Positions 61,270 through 64,000 of a stretch of DNA of 64,000 nucleotides are shown here, piece after piece (the first letter of the stretch is position 1; each line of letters starts with the position of its first letter). Made by a program: the position numbers and the translations under genes. The notes beneath the pieces were generated by a model. It worked only from the letters and a program-made list of their open reading frames with translations, had not been told where the DNA came from and made no database searches. The stretch is taken from positions 496,001-560,000 of the forward strand of contig JBMNMS010000001.1 in assembly GCA_050953445.1 (NCBI GenBank). Reading direction: 5' to 3'. Source of the stretch: JBMNMS01 sp050953445 (GTDB taxonomy: Bacteria; Bacillota; Clostridia; Peptostreptococcales; Anaerovoracaceae).

Positions 61270-62274
61270 TTATTTCTCTTCAATTTCCTCGTTCCAGTTC
61301 ATCATTTTACGGAGCTCTTTGCCCACTTTCTCAACCTGATGATCAGCCTCTATCCTTCTTCTTGCATTTAGGTAGGGTCTCCCCCCTTGATTTTCCAGTA
61401 TGAAATCCTTGGCAAAGGTTCCATCCTGAATATCTGCTAAAATCTTCTTCATAGTCTTTTTAGTTTCATCGGTTATTATTTTAGAACCGGTAATATAGTC
61501 ACCATATTCCGCCGTATCCGAAATTGAATATCTCATTCCCGCAAGCCCGGCTTGATAGACCAGATCAATTATCAGCTTCATTTCATGGACGCATTCGAAA
61601 TACGCACTTTCCGGCTGATACCCCGCTTCCACTAAAGTCTCAAAACCCGCCTTCATCAAGGCGCTGACTCCACCACATAAAACTGCCTGCTCACCAAACA
61701 GATCCGTTTCAGTTTCCTCTTTAAATGTGGTTTCCAAAATTCCTGCCCTCGCTCCACCAATTCCTGCTGCATAGGCTAAAGCCATATCTTTAGCATCTCC
61801 GGTAGCATCCTGGTAAACGGCAATCAGACATGGAACGCCTCTTCCTTCCTGATATTGGCTTCTTACCGTATGACCCGGTCCTTTAGGTGCTATCATTACC
61901 ACATTTACATTTTCAGGAGGAATTATCTGGCTGTAATGTATGTTGAATCCATGGGCAAATGCCAATGTCTTTCCTTCCGTCATATGAGGTGCAATGGATT
62001 TACGGTAAAGGTCAGCCTGCTTTTCATCATTGATTAAAATCATAATCATATCCGCTTCTTTAGCCGCATCTTCAGCAGTCATTACGGTTAACCCGGAAGC
62101 CTCTGCCTTTGCCCATGACTTACTACCGGTATAAAGCCCTACGATAACATTTGCACCGGATTCCTTTAAATTAAGGGCATGGGCGTGCCCCTGGCTACCG
62201 TACCCTATTACAGCCACCTTTTTCCCCGTCAGTTTTCCAAAATTACAATCCTTTTCATAATACATAGTTGCCAT
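61270..62274 (-). CDS. ilvC: Ketol-acid reductoisomerase
   Basis: Class I KARI, 334 aa, converting acetolactate to dihydroxyisovalerate with NAD(P)H. The nucleotide-binding loop is VAVIGYGSQGHAHALNLKE followed by GLYTGSKSW. The all-helical C-terminal domain has LFGEQAVLCGG and EMKLIIDLVYQAGL. The cofactor-loop residues (GLYTGSKSW) would decide NADPH or NADH use; the serines point toward NADPH, but this is uncertain. It follows ilvN by 32 bases. Confidence 0.96.
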   Translation of the reverse strand: MATMYYEKDCNFGKLTGKKVAVIGYGSQGHAHALNLKESGANVIVGLYTGSKSWAKAEASGLTVMTAEDAAKEADMIMILINDEKQADLYRKSIAPHMTEGKTLAFAHGFNIHYSQIIPPENVNVVMIAPKGPGHTVRSQYQEGRGVPCLIAVYQDATGDAKDMALAYAAGIGGARAGILETTFKEETETDLFGEQAVLCGGVSALMKAGFETLVEAGYQPESAYFECVHEMKLIIDLVYQAGLAGMRYSISDTAEYGDYITGSKIITDETKKTMKKILADIQDGTFAKDFILENQGGRPYLNARRRIEADHQVEKVGKELRKMMNWNEEIEEK

Positions 62275-62306
62275 AATGTTTTTCCTCCTATTTTTTATCC
62301 TTATGA

Positions 62307-62825
62307 TTAATTTTTATCATCTATTTTAAATTGCTTATTACCACGTTCCATAGCCGCAAGCCCCGTTCTCACCATTTCAAGTATCCCGAAGGGCTCCAGC
62401 ATTTCAATGGCAGCCTCTAATTTTTTACCGTGACCAATGACCTCCACAACTATTGACGATGCATCCACATCCACCACCTTCGCCCTGAAAATACCCACTA
62501 TTTCCAGTATCTCCCCCCTTGTCTGAGGTGTGGTTTCTACCTTTATGAGAACCAACTCCCTATATACGGCTTCCTGAGTTCCTAAAAATGATATTCTGAT
62601 AACCTCAACCAGTTTGGCCATCTGCTTCATTATTTGATCCACCACCAAAAGATCACCGGACACCACTGCCGTAATCCTGGAAATCCCTTGATCTTCCGTT
62701 TCTGCCACAGTTAAACTCTCAATGTTGTAACCCCGGCGGCTGAATAATCCGGCAACACGCCGGAGTACACCGGCTCTGTTTTCCACCAGTATGGATAAAA
62801 CATATCTGTTACTAATATTGTTCAT
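62307..62825 (-). CDS. ilvN: Acetolactate synthase small (regulatory) subunit
   Basis: Regulatory partner of IlvB conferring valine feedback. The 172 residues start with an ACT domain (RYVLSILVENRAGVLRRVAGLFSRRGYNIESL) and end in the typical C-terminal domain. GAGGTG lies 5 bases before the ATG at 62825; the 12 upstream codons have no support and reach toward the T-box terminator. It is the first gene of the operon, whereas its catalytic partner is the last. Confidence 0.95.
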   Translation of the reverse strand: MNNISNRYVLSILVENRAGVLRRVAGLFSRRGYNIESLTVAETEDQGISRITAVVSGDLLVVDQIMKQMAKLVEVIRISFLGTQEAVYRELVLIKVETTPQTRGEILEIVGIFRAKVVDVDASSIVVEVIGHGKKLEAAIEMLEPFGILEMVRTGLAAMERGNKQFKIDDKN

Positions 62826-62866
62826 CACGTCACCTCGCCTCACCATGCCAATCATGGCCAATATAA

Positions 62867-63160
62867 CAAAAAAACCTCATCCACATAATTGGGACGAGGA
62901 AAAAACCACGCGGTACCACCCAAATTGGCTTAAAAAGCCCAACTCGCAAGGATCCATCAATCCTTCCACCTGTAACGGGGCGCACCGTGCGTCCTTAGTG
63001 CCGATCCTTCTGTCCGGGTTAGGGTCGCCTGCTCGGAAGTGAGTTCGCAATTACCTTGGGTATCGATTCGCACCATACATCGACTCTCTGCAACCAACAT
63101 TGGTTAATGCTTATTTCTTCGTCATTGCATTTACTCTTTTTACTATTGGGAATATCTCGA
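62867..63160 (-). promoter_or_regulatory. T-box leader with leucine (CUC) specifier
   Basis: A T-box riboswitch on the minus strand. Visible are the stem I AGAGAG and GTATGGTG region, the specifier loop GAA-CTC-A (codon at 63041-63043), TTCCGAG, the stem III GCCCCGTTACAGG, the T-box core GGGTGGTACCGCGTGG (62906-62921) and a terminator CCTCGTCC/GGATGAGG followed by TTTTTTTG (62867-62899). The variable base of the core pairs with an A discriminator, as in tRNA-Leu. Uncharged tRNA-Leu should allow transcription of the ilv-leu operon. Confidence 0.93.
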
Positions 63161-63169
63161 TTAACAATT

Positions 63170-63198
63170 ATTTTATTCTTTTCCTTGCATAATGTCAA
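63170..63198 (-). promoter_or_regulatory. Promoter of the ilv-leu operon
   Basis: TTGACA (63193-63198), 17-bp spacer and TAAAAT (63170-63175) on the minus strand, immediately before the T-box. It lies 20 bases after the lysS stop, with no terminator seen between. Confidence 0.82.
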
Positions 63199-63217
63199 CA
63201 GTTTTTTATTCAAAAGC

Positions 63218-64000
63218 TTATAGCGGTTTCATGGTTGGAAATAGAATGATGTCCCGAATACTTGGGGAATTGGTGATAAGAGTTATCACCCTATCTATAC
63301 CTATCCCCAACCCTCCTGTTGGGGGAAGTCCTACTTCAAGGGCATTAACAAAATCCTCATCCATCGGATGTGCCTCTGCATCTCCGCTCTCAAGCTGTTC
63401 CTGCTGCTCCTTGAATCTGTTATACTGATCTATTGGGTCATTAAGCTCTGAAAATGCATTGGCGATTTCCCAAGTGTTAATATATGCTTCGAAACGTCGA
63501 GTAATCCGGGGGTCTTTAGGATCCCTTTTCGCCAGAGGCGAAACCTCTACAGGATGTCCAACAATAAACACCGGCCCATCCAGGTACTTTTCACAGTATT
63601 CTTCGAACAGCTCCGCTATCACATGACCCCTGGTCATCTTATCAACATCTTCCAGGTTGTGTTCTCTTGCGATGGCCCTTGCCTCTTCATCCGTATTGAT
63701 TTTGGAGAAATCCACACCAACCCATTTCTTAACTGCATCCTCCATATTCAGTCTTTGCCAAGGCGGTGTAAGATCAAAGGTCTTACCCTGGTATTCCATA
63801 ATCATGCTGCCATTGGCGACCAGGGCTGCCTTGGAAACCACCTGCTCTGTGATCTCCATCACGCTCTCCATATTGCCATAGGCCATATAACATTCCATGG
63901 CCGTATATTCCGGATTATGATTCCGATCCATGCCCTCGTTCCTGAACATTTTACCCATTTCATAAACCCGGTCCAACCCGCCAACAATCAGTCTTTTTAA
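63218..64000 (-). CDS. lysS: Lysyl-tRNA synthetase, C-terminal part (cut by window edge)
   Basis: Class II LysRS; 260 codons of the C-terminal catalytic domain are present and the start lies outside the window. Landmarks are the motif 2 region RVYEMGKMFRNEGMDRNHNPEYTAMECYMAY, the DPRITRRFEAYINTWEIANAFSELNDP stretch that is diagnostic for bacterial LysS, and motif 3 GLPPTGGLGIGIDRV. The stop is followed within 20 bases by the ilv promoter. Confidence 0.96.
   Translation of the reverse strand, partial: LKRLIVGGLDRVYEMGKMFRNEGMDRNHNPEYTAMECYMAYGNMESVMEITEQVVSKAALVANGSMIMEYQGKTFDLTPPWQRLNMEDAVKKWVGVDFSKINTDEEARAIAREHNLEDVDKMTRGHVIAELFEEYCEKYLDGPVFIVGHPVEVSPLAKRDPKDPRITRRFEAYINTWEIANAFSELNDPIDQYNRFKEQQEQLESGDAEAHPMDEDFVNALEVGLPPTGGLGIGIDRVITLITNSPSIRDIILFPTMKPL

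Noticed and set aside
1..64000. CRISPR arrays, insertion sequences, prophage genes, tRNA or rRNA genes
   Set aside because: None seen: no regularly spaced repeats, no transposase or integrase reading frames, no cloverleaf or ribosomal RNA sequence recognised on reading both strands.

Overview
The window reads as chromosome of an anaerobic, spore-forming member of the class Clostridia (Firmicutes). The support is a pyruvate:ferredoxin oxidoreductase, a CwlD-type cortex amidase, DacF-ScpB-ScpA synteny, an S-layer-homology protein, a CarD/YacL/IspDF cluster, two T-box leaders and purine-rich AGGAGG-type ribosome binding sites. I cannot name a genus. No tRNA, rRNA, insertion sequence, prophage or CRISPR array was seen. 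Most genes lie on the minus strand and form long operons; both ends of the window cut through genes (cysS on the left, lysS on the right).

Layout. Positions 1-9,500 hold a housekeeping block (minus strand): carD, yacL-like PIN/TRAM protein, fused ispDF, proS, two half-size chromate transporters, a Nudix hydrolase, a cyclophilin, an M23 endopeptidase, cysE and cysS. This matches the carD/yacL/ispD/ispF/cysE/cysS neighbourhood of other Firmicutes, with insertions. Positions 9,600-21,200 hold a lytic transglycosylase, a CofE-like ligase, a copper ATPase, aspartokinase, metK, an unrecognised plus-strand gene, cwlD and an AlaX-type editing protein. Positions 21,200-32,100 hold PFOR, a pseudouridine synthase, a divergent pair of flavoproteins of unknown role, dacF, scpB, scpA and a sodium:solute symporter behind a T-box.

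Positions 32,400-44,300 hold arginine biosynthesis (argC-argJ-argB) and an uninterrupted pyrimidine operon (pyrB-pyrI-pyrC-pyrF-pyrK-pyrD-pyrE) trailed by a HAD phosphatase and mtnA. Positions 44,300-50,000 hold an unrecognised small coiled-coil protein and a two-component system whose response regulator and kinase genes are separated by an oppositely oriented S-layer gene. Positions 49,960-63,200 hold radA, an EF-G-like GTPase and the complete branched-chain amino-acid operon (ilvN-ilvC-leuA-leuC-leuD-leuB-ilvD-ilvB) behind a leucine T-box, followed by partial lysS.

The most interesting signal is in front of pyrB. A promoter is followed by a strong ribosome binding site and a 44-codon reading frame. 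The frame crosses a hairpin, a U-rich stretch and then a textbook intrinsic terminator, and stops 13 bases before pyrB. This is the architecture of the UTP-sensed, translation-coupled pyrBI attenuator of Escherichia coli, not the PyrR-type leader expected in Firmicutes. Secondary signals are a T-box with a Tyr (UAC) specifier in front of a symporter of unknown substrate, an 11-bp tandem repeat typical of OmpR-family operators between the S-layer and kinase genes, and an uncharacterised flavoprotein pair with a nine-cysteine N-terminus. All functional calls rest on reading the sequence; no searches were run.
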